This document shows, piece after piece, positions 54,208-63,372 of a stretch of 64,000 nt of DNA (its first letter is position 1; every line of letters starts with the position of its first letter). A model generated the notes under the pieces. That model made no database searches, was not told the DNA's origin, and saw only the letters and a list, made by a program, of their open reading frames with translations. This stretch comes from Novosphingobium indicum (lineage in GTDB: Bacteria > Pseudomonadota > Alphaproteobacteria > Sphingomonadales > Sphingomonadaceae). Where the stretch lies: positions 1-64,000 of the forward strand of contig NZ_BMLK01000022.1 of NCBI RefSeq assembly GCF_014645195.1. The letters are read 5' to 3'. The position numbers and the translations under genes were made by a program.

Positions 54208-55397
54208 CAGTCCTTACTCGTCAGATCGATCGTTGCTTCCATAGACAGGCCGATGCGCAATGGGTGCTTTTCCAGCTCCTGGGGATCGAGTTCGATCCGC
54301 ACCGGCAATCGCTGCACCACCTTGATCCAGTTGCCCGTCGCGTTCTGCGCCGGGATCAGCGAGAAGGCGGCACCGGTCCCGCCGGCGAAGCCGACGACCT
54401 TCCCGTGGAAGACCACGTCGTCGCCGTAGAAGTCGGAGACGACCTCGGCGGTCTGGCCGCTGCGCACCCTGCCCAGTTCGTCTTCCTTGAAATTGGCATC
54501 GACGTAGAGCTTGCCGACCGGGACGATGATCATCGCCGCCATGCCGTTCTCCACCTTCTGCCCGACCTGGATCGTGCGCTTGGCGACGATACCGTCCACC
54601 GGCGCGCGGACGACCGTGCGCTTCAGATCCAGTTCGGCGGCGGCATGACGGCTTTTGGCGAGAAGAACCTCGGGCGCCGTTCCCACATCGGTCCCGCGAG
54701 TGAGCGCGCGCGATGCCTCTTCCTGCTGCCGCGCGCTGTTGGCATCGGCCTTGGCCGAAACGAGCCCCGCCCTGGCTTCTTGCGCAGCCGCCCGGGCAGA
54801 GGCCAGAGCCTCGCGCGCCGCTGTCAGTTCCTCGTCGGAAACCGCACCGCTACCTTCAAGCGCGGCGCGGCGGTCGTAGTCGGCCCTGGCCTTCGCAAGG
54901 GCCGCCTGCGTCGATTCGACCTTTGCCTGCGCCGCACCGATCTGCGTCGCACTGGCATCGGCCGCGGCGGCAAGCGCCTTGTTGTTGGCCAGAGACTGGC
55001 CGTAGCGGCGCTTCGCATATTCCAGCCCCGCCTGTGCCTCTGCAAGCGCGATCTTCTGATCGGCATCGTCGAGACGGAAGAGAATCTGCCCGCGCCGCAC
55101 CGGCTGTGTGTTCGTCACATAGACTTCCGCGACCTTGCCAGACGTCAGCGGCGTGATCTCCGCCGTTTCACCCGCAACATAGGCATTGTCGGTCGAGACC
55201 GTCCGACCGCCGATGAACACCTCGTAGAGAAAATAGATCCCGGCGAGCGCCACCACGGCGATGGCAAGCCCGATCAGCAGCGGCCGGCGGTTCTTCTTGT
55301 CGACCACGCTCCCGCCCTGATTGCCTGCCTCGGCATTCTGCGCATCGTGCGCGTCATCCGGCGCACCGGCAGGCTGATCCTGCACGTCTTCACTCAT
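54207..55397 (-). CDS. emrA: EmrA/HlyD-type membrane-fusion protein
   Basis: A 396-aa periplasmic adaptor with a disordered acidic N-terminus, one membrane anchor (PLLIGLAIAVVALAGIYFL), a biotinyl-lipoyl part (AYVAGETAEITPLTSGKV), a long helical hairpin rich in Ala/Gln/Glu, and a beta-barrel end. The start is the ATG at 55397, overlapping the 3' end of the outer-membrane factor gene by 8 bp. Confidence 0.9.
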   Translation of the reverse strand: MSEDVQDQPAGAPDDAHDAQNAEAGNQGGSVVDKKNRRPLLIGLAIAVVALAGIYFLYEVFIGGRTVSTDNAYVAGETAEITPLTSGKVAEVYVTNTQPVRRGQILFRLDDADQKIALAEAQAGLEYAKRRYGQSLANNKALAAAADASATQIGAAQAKVESTQAALAKARADYDRRAALEGSGAVSDEELTAAREALASARAAAQEARAGLVSAKADANSARQQEEASRALTRGTDVGTAPEVLLAKSRHAAAELDLKRTVVRAPVDGIVAKRTIQVGQKVENGMAAMIIVPVGKLYVDANFKEDELGRVRSGQTAEVVSDFYGDDVVFHGKVVGFAGGTGAAFSLIPAQNATGNWIKVVQRLPVRIELDPQELEKHPLRIGLSMEATIDLTSKD

Positions 55398-56850
55398 TGT
55401 CGGGAGCCTTCTCACTGAAATTGTCTGCGAACCCACCGCCCAGAGCGCGCTGAAGCGCGACTTCGAGAGCGAGGGTACGGAAATGGGCATCGACCGCCGT
55501 TTCACGCGCCTGCAGCGCGGCAGTCTGGGCATCGAGCGCTTCAAGGTAGTTGGAAAGTCCACCGTGATAGCGCTTCATCGCAAGATCGTGGGCCGCGACG
55601 GAGGTCGAAGCGGCTTCGCTGGCCTCGCGTTCCTGCACGGCGGCGGCTTCGCGGCTGGCCAGCGTATCGGCGACTTCCTGCAAGGCGCCGACGACCGTCT
55701 CGTTGTAGTTCGCAACGGCGGCATCGTAGCCGCCGCGCGCCTGCGTAAAATTGCCCTCGAGACGTCCGCCCTGGAATATCGGCAGGCTGAGCGCCGCGCC
55801 TGCATTGCCATAGGTGGATCCGCTGTCGATCAGGTTGGAAATACCGAGCGATGTGAGGCCGATCAGGCCGCGCAGCGAAATGTCGGGCAGGAACTCGGCG
55901 CGCGCGACATCGATCCGCGATGCAGCCGCTTCTGCGCGCAGGCGGGCCGCGACGATATCGGGACGTCGGCCAGCCAGAGCGATGCCGGCATTTGCGGGCA
56001 CGCCGGTCTCGGGCACTGACGCCAGCGCGGGAGGCGTGATCGCCAGTCCCCGGTCCGGGCCCGCGCCGAGTAGCGCGGCCAGGGCATGACGGCGCAGCAG
56101 GATCTGTTCGTCGTTGGCAGAAACGGCCGCGCGGGCAGATGCCGCCGCCGCCTGCGCCCGGCGCAGCGGGGCGTCGCTTTCAAGGCCATGCTCGGCGCGC
56201 TTGCCGAACAGGTCGGCCATTTCGGCCCGCGCCTTGCTGGCCTCGTCCAGCGCCTTGCCGCGCGCGATCAGGCGGGCGAGGTCGAAATAGGACGAGGCGA
56301 CATTGCTCGACAGCATCAACTCGGCCTGCCGCGCATCGGCAACCGCGGCTTCCGCTTCGGACGTCGCTGCCGCCAAGGCCTTACGGTTCTTGCCCCAGAG
56401 ATCGAGGTCGAAATCGCCGGAAAGCGCCAGCGTACCCGTACTCTTCCACCCCTTGGGGACGAAAGCCGAGGGAATGCCGTTGTTGTAACTCTGCTTGGTC
56501 CAGCCGCCCGAGGCTTCGCCGCCGACGGAAGGCAGCAGCGCGGCTCCGGCGGCCTGCGCGGCACCGCGCGCCTGCCGGATACGCGCCTGCGCCAGAGCCA
56601 CACTGGGCGAACCCGCCAGCGCCTCCTGCACCAGCGTATCGAGCTGCGGATCGCCATAGGCGGTCCACCAGCGATCGTCCGGCCACGCCTGCGCAGCCGC
56701 CGTCGCATCGATCGACTGCGCCGAAGCCAGCGTCGAAGGAACGGTCATCTGCGGGCGCGGTCCGAGATCGGGCGCCGCACAGGCGGACAGAGAGAACGCG
56801 CCCGCCAGCAGCGATGCCGCGGCGAATCGCGAAAAGCTATGTGTACTCAT
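55390..56850 (-). CDS. RND/NodT-type outer-membrane efflux lipoprotein
   Basis: A 486-aa TolC-like channel protein. A lipoprotein signal ends in FSLSAC (Cys at residue 24). The mature protein has the duplicated coiled-coil pattern of the family (PDLGPRP, DPQLDTLVQEALAGSPS, and LPIFQGGRLEGN late). It is the first gene of the pump operon; its start codon lies inside a TetR operator. Confidence 0.92.
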   Translation of the reverse strand: MSTHSFSRFAAASLLAGAFSLSACAAPDLGPRPQMTVPSTLASAQSIDATAAAQAWPDDRWWTAYGDPQLDTLVQEALAGSPSVALAQARIRQARGAAQAAGAALLPSVGGEASGGWTKQSYNNGIPSAFVPKGWKSTGTLALSGDFDLDLWGKNRKALAAATSEAEAAVADARQAELMLSSNVASSYFDLARLIARGKALDEASKARAEMADLFGKRAEHGLESDAPLRRAQAAAASARAAVSANDEQILLRRHALAALLGAGPDRGLAITPPALASVPETGVPANAGIALAGRRPDIVAARLRAEAAASRIDVARAEFLPDISLRGLIGLTSLGISNLIDSGSTYGNAGAALSLPIFQGGRLEGNFTQARGGYDAAVANYNETVVGALQEVADTLASREAAAVQEREASEAASTSVAAHDLAMKRYHGGLSNYLEALDAQTAALQARETAVDAHFRTLALEVALQRALGGGFADNFSEKAPDNE

Positions 56851-56912
56851 TAGTACACTTTCATCGAGATTTCCGTTGCACGTGTCAATAGAAAACTGTA
56901 CTGCGTGGTACG
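56841..56912. promoter_or_regulatory. Paired TetR operators between pump and regulator
   Basis: Perfect palindrome GTGTACT-CATT-AGTACAC (56841-56858) covers the efflux-gene start codon. A related half-perfect copy, TGTACT-GCGT-GGTACG (56897-56912), ends four bases before the regulator's ATG. The two sites allow one repressor to control both genes. Confidence 0.6.
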
Positions 56913-56915
56913 AGT

Positions 56916-57530
56916 ATGACGAACCTGATGGGAAAACGAGAGCTCAACAAGGCTCGCAAGCGTGCCGAGATCGTGGACATAGCCACGCGATCGTTCTTCG
57001 AGCAGGGTTATGCCGCCACCACCATGTCGGCCATTGCCGAAGAGCTTGGCGGCTCAAAAGCGACGCTTTGGGCACACTTCTCCTCGAAGGAAGAGCTCTT
57101 CGCAGCGGTGATCGACCTGCAGGTAGGGTCCTTCTCGCGCGATATCGACGAAGTGCTGACCAGCCAGACCTATTCAGTCCCCGCCCTGCGGCGTTTATGC
57201 ATGCGCTTTCTGGAATGCCTCATGCGCGACAACGCGGTGCGGCTTTTCACCCTGATCCTGAGCGAAGGCGAACGCTTCCCCGAGATCAGGGAGATGTTCT
57301 CCTCGCGCGGCCCGGAGAGAGTCCGCAAGTGCATCGTGAAATTCTACGCGACGCAGTTCAACGAGACCGAAGCCGAAAGGCTGATGCAGATGACCGTCTC
57401 CGCCGTTTCCGGCTATCGCTCCGACGTTCAGCTGCGTCCGAAGCGGCCGACCAAGGCCGAACAGGAAGACTTCGTCGATTGCCTTGTAGAGCTGATCGCC
57501 AGCCGCGTGAACCTGATCGACGAGTCCTGA
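56916..57530 (+). CDS. TetR-family regulator of the efflux operon
   Basis: A 204-aa repressor. The helix-turn-helix lies at about 30-60 (AATTMSAIAEELGGSKATLWAHFSSKE-like), with the AcrR/TetR-C ligand domain after it. It is divergent from the pump operon and both starts carry related palindromes, so autoregulation and pump repression are likely. The ATG lacks a clear ribosome site; one four codons later is also possible. Confidence 0.88.
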   Translation: MTNLMGKRELNKARKRAEIVDIATRSFFEQGYAATTMSAIAEELGGSKATLWAHFSSKEELFAAVIDLQVGSFSRDIDEVLTSQTYSVPALRRLCMRFLECLMRDNAVRLFTLILSEGERFPEIREMFSSRGPERVRKCIVKFYATQFNETEAERLMQMTVSAVSGYRSDVQLRPKRPTKAEQEDFVDCLVELIASRVNLIDES

Positions 57531-57533
57531 ACG

Positions 57534-58124
57534 TCAGGAATAGCGCGCAAGCGCATCGGCGACCCGCGCCTTGGCCGCGCCTACCGGATCGTCTTCTCCC
57601 AGCATCGTGAACGTGCCGTTGAGCGCGAAGAAGCAGTGCCCGTGCACGCTTGCCAATAGCGAGCGCGCGAGCGGCAAGGCCTCGTCTCGCGCGTCCGACG
57701 GCAGAACGGCAGCGATCTCGCGCACAATCACCCCGGTAATCGCGGCGACCTTTTCGCGATAGCTTTCCGAAGGCAGCTCCCCCTCCGGCAGCCTGAAATC
57801 GTAGAGCGCCGTCCACGCATGACGGCGGCCCAGCGCAAAATCGAAGTAGGCCTCGATCGCCGCATCCAGCCTGTCGTTCTCGCGGCCTGCCAGCCGCTCT
57901 TCGAGAGAAGCGAGCCAGATATCCAGCGTGCGCCCGTTCAGCGCGAGCATCAGGGCATTGTACGAGCCAAACACGTTGTAGATCGTACCGATCGAATAGC
58001 CGACGCCCTTGGCAACCTCGCGCGCAGAGAATCGCGCGAATCCCACTTCGGAAAGCTGGCGATGCCCTTCCTCCAGTATCAGTTCGCGCAGTTCCTCACG
58101 CGTGTGATCGGACCGCCGTCCCAT
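57534..58124 (-). CDS. TetR-family regulator (WHG-type C-terminus)
   Basis: A 196-aa repressor with an N-terminal helix-turn-helix (FSAREVAKGVGYSIGTIYNVFG, about 32-53) and a C-terminal domain of the TetR WHG type (RRHAWTALYDFRL). It is convergent with the efflux TetR gene (4 bp gap) and divergent from the LplT-Aas fusion gene; two direct copies of a partial palindrome lie between. It likely senses an acyl or fatty compound and controls the fusion enzyme. Confidence 0.85.
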   Translation of the reverse strand: MGRRSDHTREELRELILEEGHRQLSEVGFARFSAREVAKGVGYSIGTIYNVFGSYNALMLALNGRTLDIWLASLEERLAGRENDRLDAAIEAYFDFALGRRHAWTALYDFRLPEGELPSESYREKVAAITGVIVREIAAVLPSDARDEALPLARSLLASVHGHCFFALNGTFTMLGEDDPVGAAKARVADALARYS

Positions 58125-58164
58125 ATCCGTAAACCCTTTCCTTTCCAGCCCTTTCGCAAATTAA

Positions 58165-58202
58165 TTGAACGGCGTCCAATTTTTTAATTGAACACTGTCT
58201 AG
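58165..58202 (+). promoter_or_regulatory. Tandem TetR-type operator upstream of aas
   Basis: TTGAAC-GGC-GTCCAA (58165-58179) and TTGAAC-ACT-GTCTAG (58188-58202) are spaced 23 bp apart in the same orientation between the divergent TetR and aas genes. The region is markedly AT-rich. Confidence 0.45.
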
Positions 58203-58285
58203 TTTTGTGGGACACGAAGCCTGCCAAACGCGGGTCGTCCTATTAACGCCTTGCGTCTAGAGCATAGGTATCAGGAGGAACCGGC

Positions 58286-61200
58286 GTGTCTGCACCAGAC
58301 TTCTCACTGCTTGCAAAGCGGCGTTTCGCGCCGATGTTCACAGTCCAGTTCCTGGGCGCCTTCAACGACAACCTGCTCAAGTACGCGATGCTGCTGCTCG
58401 CGAACTATGGCCTGTTCCGCGACGCGCCGGACAAGGCGGGCATGCTTTCGGTGGTCGCCACCGGGCTGTTCACCCTGCCCTATTTCCTGTTCTCGGCTCT
58501 GGCCGGGCAAGTGGCCGACCGCATCGACAAGGCCACGCTGGTCCGCTGGGTCAAGCTGGCCGAGATCGGCATCATGGGCGTGGCCCTTGTCGGCTTTGCG
58601 TGGGAATCGATCCCGCTGCTGCTGGCCAGCCTCTTCCTGATGGGCCTGCACTCCACCGTGTTCGGTCCGGTCAAGTACTCGATCCTGCCGCAGCACCTGC
58701 ATGAACGCGAGATCATGGGCGGCACCGGCCTGATCGAGGCGGGCACGTTCCTCGCCATCCTGACCGGGCAGCTGCTCGCCGGGCAGGTCCTGCCGTGGGA
58801 GGCCGGGCTCGTCGCCATGGGGCTTGCGGTGCTGGGCTATGTCTCGGCGCTGGCGATCCCGAGCGCCCCGCCCAGCCGCGGCGGGCATCCGGTGGACTGG
58901 AACATCGCACGCGGCACCTGGCACGTGCTCACCACCGCCCACAAGGGCCGCGGCGTGTGGCTGGCGGTGCTGGGCATCAGCTGGTTCTTCACCGCTGGCG
59001 CGGTGCTGCTGACTGAATTCGTCCCGCTCGTCTCCGATACGCTCAATGCGCAAAAGGACGTGGCGACACTGTTCCTCGTGATCTTCTCGGTGACCATCGC
59101 ATTCGGCTCTATGACCGTAAACCGCCTGCTGAAAGGCGAGGTTTCCGCCAAGTACGTGCCGATCAGCGCGCTGGCGCTGGCGCACGGCCTGATCGACCTG
59201 TCCTTCGCGGCCGGCGGCTTTGCCGTCACCTATCCCAACGCCACCATTGCCGAGTTCGCCGCCAGCCCCGGTTCGTGGCGGATCTTCGCCGACCTGTTCG
59301 TGATCGCCTTTTCGGGCGGCATGTTCATCGTCCCTCTCTATGCCATCCTGCAGGTCCGCTCTCCGGCGGAGGAACGCTCGCAGGTGATTGCCGCCAACAA
59401 CATCCTCAACGCCGGCATGACAGTGATCGCCGTCGTCATCGTCGCGCTGCTGCTGTCCGCCGGGTTCAGCGTGGCGCAGGTGATCGGCGTGCTGGGCTTT
59501 GCGACGCTGGTGGTCGCGATGGTCTCGATCTGGCTGCTGCCGGCAACGCTGTTCAAGGCGGTGATCCGGGTGGTGCTGAAAGGGCTCTACCGTGTCGAAG
59601 TGACCGGGATCGAGAACATGCCGGGGCCCGGCGAGCGCGCGGTCGTGGTGGTCAACCACCTCTCGTTTCTCGACGGCGTGCTACTCGGCGCCTTCCTGCC
59701 CGGCAAGCCGACCTTCGCGGTGCATACCGCCATTGCGAAGAGCTGGTGGATCCAGCCGTTCCTCAAGCTTTTCCGCGCCTTCCCGGTCGATCCTACCAAC
59801 CCGATGGCGGCCAAGGCCATGGTGCGCACCGTGCGCGAGGGCAATACGCTGGTGATCTTCCCCGAAGGCCGCATCACCGTGACCGGCGCGCTGATGAAGG
59901 TGTTCGACGGCCCCGGCATGGTCGCCGACAAGGCCGACGCGCCGATCGTGCCGGTGCGCCTCAACGGTCCGCAGTTCACCCCCTTCTCGCGCCTCAAGGG
60001 CAAGGTCCGTACCCGGATATTCCCCAAGATCAGCATCGACGTGCTGCCCCCGCGCCGCTTCCGAATCGAAGGCGAGATGTCCGCGCGCGAACGCCGCGCC
60101 ATCGCCGGCCGCCGTCTCTACGACGAAATGAGCGCGATGATCTTCGCCACCACCGACACCGACCGGACGCTGTTCTCGGCTCTATGCACCGCCCGCGCCG
60201 TGCATGGCGGCAAGGCCGAGGTGGTCGAGGACATCAAGCGCGAACCGCTCTCGCTCGACCGGCTGATCCTGGGCTCCGAACTGCTCGGCGACCGGCTTGC
60301 CCACCGCACGCGCCCCGGTGAAGCGATCGGCCTGCTGCTGCCCAACGTCAACAGCGCGGCGCTCGCGTTCTTCGCGCTGCAGGCCGAAGGGCGCGTGGCG
60401 GCGATGCTCAACTTCACCGCCGGTCTCACCAACCTGCTCTCCGCCTGCGAGACGGCTGAAATCAAGACCGTGGTCACCGCCCATGCCTTCGTCGAACAGG
60501 CCAAGTTGCAGGACACGGTCAACGCGCTCGAAGCCAGCGACCGCCGCGTGCTCTATCTGGAAGACCTCGCGCAGGAGATCGGCACCGGCGCCAAGCTGTG
60601 GCACCTGCTGCTGAAGAACGGCGCGGAAGGGCGTCACCTCAAGCGCAAGGTTTCGCCCGATGCGCCTGCAGTGATCCTGTTTACCAGCGGATCGGAAGGC
60701 ACCCCCAAGGGCGTCGTCCTCACCCACCGAAACCTGCTGGCAAACTGCGCCCAGCTTGCCGCGCGCATCGACTTCAATTCGAGCGATGTCGTGCTCAACG
60801 CACTGCCGGTGTTCCACTCTTTCGGGCTGACGGGAGGAACGCTGCTGCCGATCCTGAGCGGCATCAAGACCGTGTTCTACCCCAGCCCGCTGCACTATCG
60901 GATCGTGCCCGCGCTCGCCTACGACGCCAATGCGACGATCCTGTTCGGCACCGACACGTTCCTTTCAGGCTATGCCCGCATGGCGCACAGCTACGACTTC
61001 TACTCGCTGCGCTACATCTTCGCGGGCGCCGAGAAGGTGCGCGAGGAAACCCGCAAGACTTATGCCGACAAGTTCGGCCTGCGCATCCTCGAAGGCTACG
61101 GCGCCACCGAGTGCGCGCCGGTGATCGCGGTGAACACGCCGATGCACTTTCAGGCTGGCACTGTCGGCCGCCTGCTGCCCGCGATGGAAGCCCGCCTTGA

Positions 61201-61681
61201 ACCCGTCCCCGGAATCGAGGAAGGCGGACGCCTCTATGTGAAGGGCCCCAATGTCATGGCCGGCTACATGCTGGCGAGCGAGCCGGGCAAGCTGCAGCCG
61301 CCTGCCGAGGGCTGGCACGACACCGGCGATATCGTCACCATCGACGAGGCGGGCTTCGTCCAGATCCGCGGTCGGGCCAAGCGATTTGCCAAGATCGGCG
61401 GTGAAATGGTCTCGCTGCCTGCCGTCGAAGGCTATGCCGCGAAAGTCTGGCCCGATGCAGAACACGCCGTGGTTACCCGTCCAGACGCCAAGAAGGGCGA
61501 GCAACTGGTGCTCTACACGACCAGGCCGGACGCCGACCCCAGGGCCCTGCTCGACTGGGGCCGCGCCAACGGCGTCACCGAACTGATGCTCCCGCGCGAC
61601 ATCCGCGTGCTGGTTGCGCTGCCGGTGCTGGGCACGGGCAAGCTCGACTACGTGACGCTGGGCGAGATGGCGAAGGGGTGA
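58286..61681 (+). CDS. aas: LplT-PlsC-Aas trifunctional acyltransferase/ligase
   Basis: A 1131-aa fusion for lysophospholipid recycling. Residues 1-420 are an LplT-like MFS lysophospholipid flippase; about 430-630 a PlsC-type acyltransferase with NHLSFLD (HX4D) and FPEGRIT; the rest an acyl-ACP synthetase with FTSGSEGTPKG and DTGD. E. coli uses separate LplT and Aas proteins. The start is a GTG with a full AGGAGG site seven bases upstream. Regulated probably by the divergent TetR gene. It ends directly against the convergent ChaN-like gene. Confidence 0.92.
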   Translation: MSAPDFSLLAKRRFAPMFTVQFLGAFNDNLLKYAMLLLANYGLFRDAPDKAGMLSVVATGLFTLPYFLFSALAGQVADRIDKATLVRWVKLAEIGIMGVALVGFAWESIPLLLASLFLMGLHSTVFGPVKYSILPQHLHEREIMGGTGLIEAGTFLAILTGQLLAGQVLPWEAGLVAMGLAVLGYVSALAIPSAPPSRGGHPVDWNIARGTWHVLTTAHKGRGVWLAVLGISWFFTAGAVLLTEFVPLVSDTLNAQKDVATLFLVIFSVTIAFGSMTVNRLLKGEVSAKYVPISALALAHGLIDLSFAAGGFAVTYPNATIAEFAASPGSWRIFADLFVIAFSGGMFIVPLYAILQVRSPAEERSQVIAANNILNAGMTVIAVVIVALLLSAGFSVAQVIGVLGFATLVVAMVSIWLLPATLFKAVIRVVLKGLYRVEVTGIENMPGPGERAVVVVNHLSFLDGVLLGAFLPGKPTFAVHTAIAKSWWIQPFLKLFRAFPVDPTNPMAAKAMVRTVREGNTLVIFPEGRITVTGALMKVFDGPGMVADKADAPIVPVRLNGPQFTPFSRLKGKVRTRIFPKISIDVLPPRRFRIEGEMSARERRAIAGRRLYDEMSAMIFATTDTDRTLFSALCTARAVHGGKAEVVEDIKREPLSLDRLILGSELLGDRLAHRTRPGEAIGLLLPNVNSAALAFFALQAEGRVAAMLNFTAGLTNLLSACETAEIKTVVTAHAFVEQAKLQDTVNALEASDRRVLYLEDLAQEIGTGAKLWHLLLKNGAEGRHLKRKVSPDAPAVILFTSGSEGTPKGVVLTHRNLLANCAQLAARIDFNSSDVVLNALPVFHSFGLTGGTLLPILSGIKTVFYPSPLHYRIVPALAYDANATILFGTDTFLSGYARMAHSYDFYSLRYIFAGAEKVREETRKTYADKFGLRILEGYGATECAPVIAVNTPMHFQAGTVGRLLPAMEARLEPVPGIEEGGRLYVKGPNVMAGYMLASEPGKLQPPAEGWHDTGDIVTIDEAGFVQIRGRAKRFAKIGGEMVSLPAVEGYAAKVWPDAEHAVVTRPDAKKGEQLVLYTTRPDADPRALLDWGRANGVTELMLPRDIRVLVALPVLGTGKLDYVTLGEMAKG

Positions 61682-62515
61682 TCACCCCTTCGCGTTATCG
61701 ACTTGCGGGGGGGAAGCCGTGAATGGCGCGCCGGTATTGAGATACCCGTCATAAGGCGCGCCCTCGCGGTCCAGCATCACCATACCACGGGGATAGCGCC
61801 TGTCGGGTTCGGGCATGTCGTGCTCGCCGCAATCGAGGTGGTCGTTCGAAGCCTCTGCAAGGCATGTCCATGCCGAACCACCCTGCCCGGCTGCCTGCAG
61901 CGTTCGCGTCGCGGCGCGGGGCAGGTAGGCTGCCATGGGGAGGTACGCGATGGCGTTCGCAGAGGACCGCTCCCGAAGTTGCGCATGGACACTGCCGACA
62001 AGCACCAGCGTCAGCGCCCCTTCCCGCGATGCCTGAAGAGCATGACCCGCCATCGCCTTTTCATATTCCGAAATCGAGGCTGCCTCGCCTACTCCGGGCT
62101 TGATTGCCTCCACGCCCAGAATGTCTCCCTCCTGACGCATCATCCGCAGGCTATCTAGCAGGGCGAACATGGCCTCGCTGCTGCGACCATCGCGCCCGTT
62201 CTGCCAGAACTGGCCTGCAAGAAAGCGCTCGCGCGCCTCGGTGCCACCGTCGGAAGCCATGAAAGCATCGACCATGTCCTGATCGGCCACGGGCAACTCG
62301 AGAGCGACGACGACCTTGCGCCCCTCATGCGCCGCCGCGCAGACCAGATCGGCAAAGGCTTCCGGAATCTCGCGGGTGCCGTGAATTTCCCCCACGACCA
62401 GCCAGTTGATCTTGCGCCCCTGCAGGAAGGCTTGTGCCCCCGCAAACGGGTTGCAGGGCACGGCCTCGGCGGCGGGAGCCAGTGCCAGAAACAGACCCAA
62501 ACTCGCGGCGAGCAT
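61682..62515 (-). CDS. ChaN-like haem-binding protein, exported
   Basis: A 277-aa secreted protein of the ChaN/DUF399 family. A signal peptide (LGLFLALAPAAEA, residues 6-18) precedes the core, with VVGEIHGTREIPEAF and VVVALELPVADQDM. E. coli family members bind haem and may aid iron uptake. The conventional lipobox Cys is not clear. The stop abuts that of aas. Confidence 0.78.
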   Translation of the reverse strand: MLAASLGLFLALAPAAEAVPCNPFAGAQAFLQGRKINWLVVGEIHGTREIPEAFADLVCAAAHEGRKVVVALELPVADQDMVDAFMASDGGTEARERFLAGQFWQNGRDGRSSEAMFALLDSLRMMRQEGDILGVEAIKPGVGEAASISEYEKAMAGHALQASREGALTLVLVGSVHAQLRERSSANAIAYLPMAAYLPRAATRTLQAAGQGGSAWTCLAEASNDHLDCGEHDMPEPDRRYPRGMVMLDREGAPYDGYLNTGAPFTASPPQVDNAKG

Positions 62516-62636
62516 GACACGTCCTCCCTCGGCAGTCGGTATTCCGCATCATTGCCGACCATCCGCCGCTGGCCTTGTTAATTCTTCGCAACCTGATTGC
62601 CGCGGCCCCATTCTCAACGCGGGCGCAAATGGCTAG

Positions 62637-63155
62637 ATGCGGACCATGTCGCAAACACCATCCATGCCTCAAGCCCCCATCCTCGTCGTCACCACCGGCG
62701 GCACGATCGACAAGCAGTACTTCGACGCGCTCAGCGAATACCAGATCGCCGAGAGCGTGATCGAAGACATCCTCAAGATTTCCCGCGTCACCCATCCGTT
62801 CCGCATCGTCGAACTGATGCGCAAGGACAGCCTCGAACTGACGGATGAGGACCGCGCGCTGATCAAGGCAACCATTGCCGCGGCGCCGGAAACGCATGTC
62901 GTTGTCACGCACGGCACCGATACGATGACCGAGACCGCGAAGACGCTCGCGGACATCGAAGGCAAGACCATCGTGCTCACCGGGGCGCTGGCTCCGGCGC
63001 GTTTTGCGGAGAGCGATGCGCCCTTCAACCTCGGCATGGCCTTCTCTTGCTGCCAGGCTGCAAAGCCCGGCGTCTGGATCACGATGAACGGCTCCGTGTT
63101 CGATGGTCTCAAAGTAAAGAAGGATCGCGCCGCAGGACGCTTTTCAGAAATTTAA
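62637..63155 (+). CDS. Single-domain asparaginase-like protein
   Basis: A 172-aa protein covering only the N-terminal domain of L-asparaginase. Both active-site threonine motifs are present: TTGGTID (near 19-25) and THGTDTM (near 90-96). The C-terminal domain of the usual 330-aa enzyme is missing; small proteins of this form are common, so this is not necessarily a truncation. Three in-frame ATGs (62637, 62646, 62664) lack clear ribosome sites. Confidence 0.8.
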   Translation: MRTMSQTPSMPQAPILVVTTGGTIDKQYFDALSEYQIAESVIEDILKISRVTHPFRIVELMRKDSLELTDEDRALIKATIAAAPETHVVVTHGTDTMTETAKTLADIEGKTIVLTGALAPARFAESDAPFNLGMAFSCCQAAKPGVWITMNGSVFDGLKVKKDRAAGRFSEI

Positions 63156-63270
63156 CGCACAGCAATCGATTGTTTGAGTATGCAATCGTTGCGATCGGGT
63201 CGCACCTAAGTAAACATTCGGAAACTTTTTTTCGCTATACACAAAGATCGCTGCAGTATCCCTTGCAGTC

Positions 63271-63322
63271 GACAGGTAGCGGTGCACATGCCCCCCGTTC
63301 CCCCGTAGCACTGCTACCTGTC
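63271..63322 (+). promoter_or_regulatory. Long inverted repeat in leader of PAS gene
   Basis: GACAGGTAGCGGTGC (63271-63285) and GCACTGCTACCTGTC (63308-63322): 15-bp arms with one mismatch and a 22-nt loop. A second GC hairpin (GGCGGC / GCCGCC) follows before the ribosome site of the gene at 63373. The tandem arrangement resembles an attenuator or a regulator-binding RNA, but no T-run follows. Confidence 0.4.
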
Positions 63323-63372
63323 TGCCCCCGGCGGCTGGCTTCCTGGCCGCCTTTGACAAGGGAGAGCCCGCA

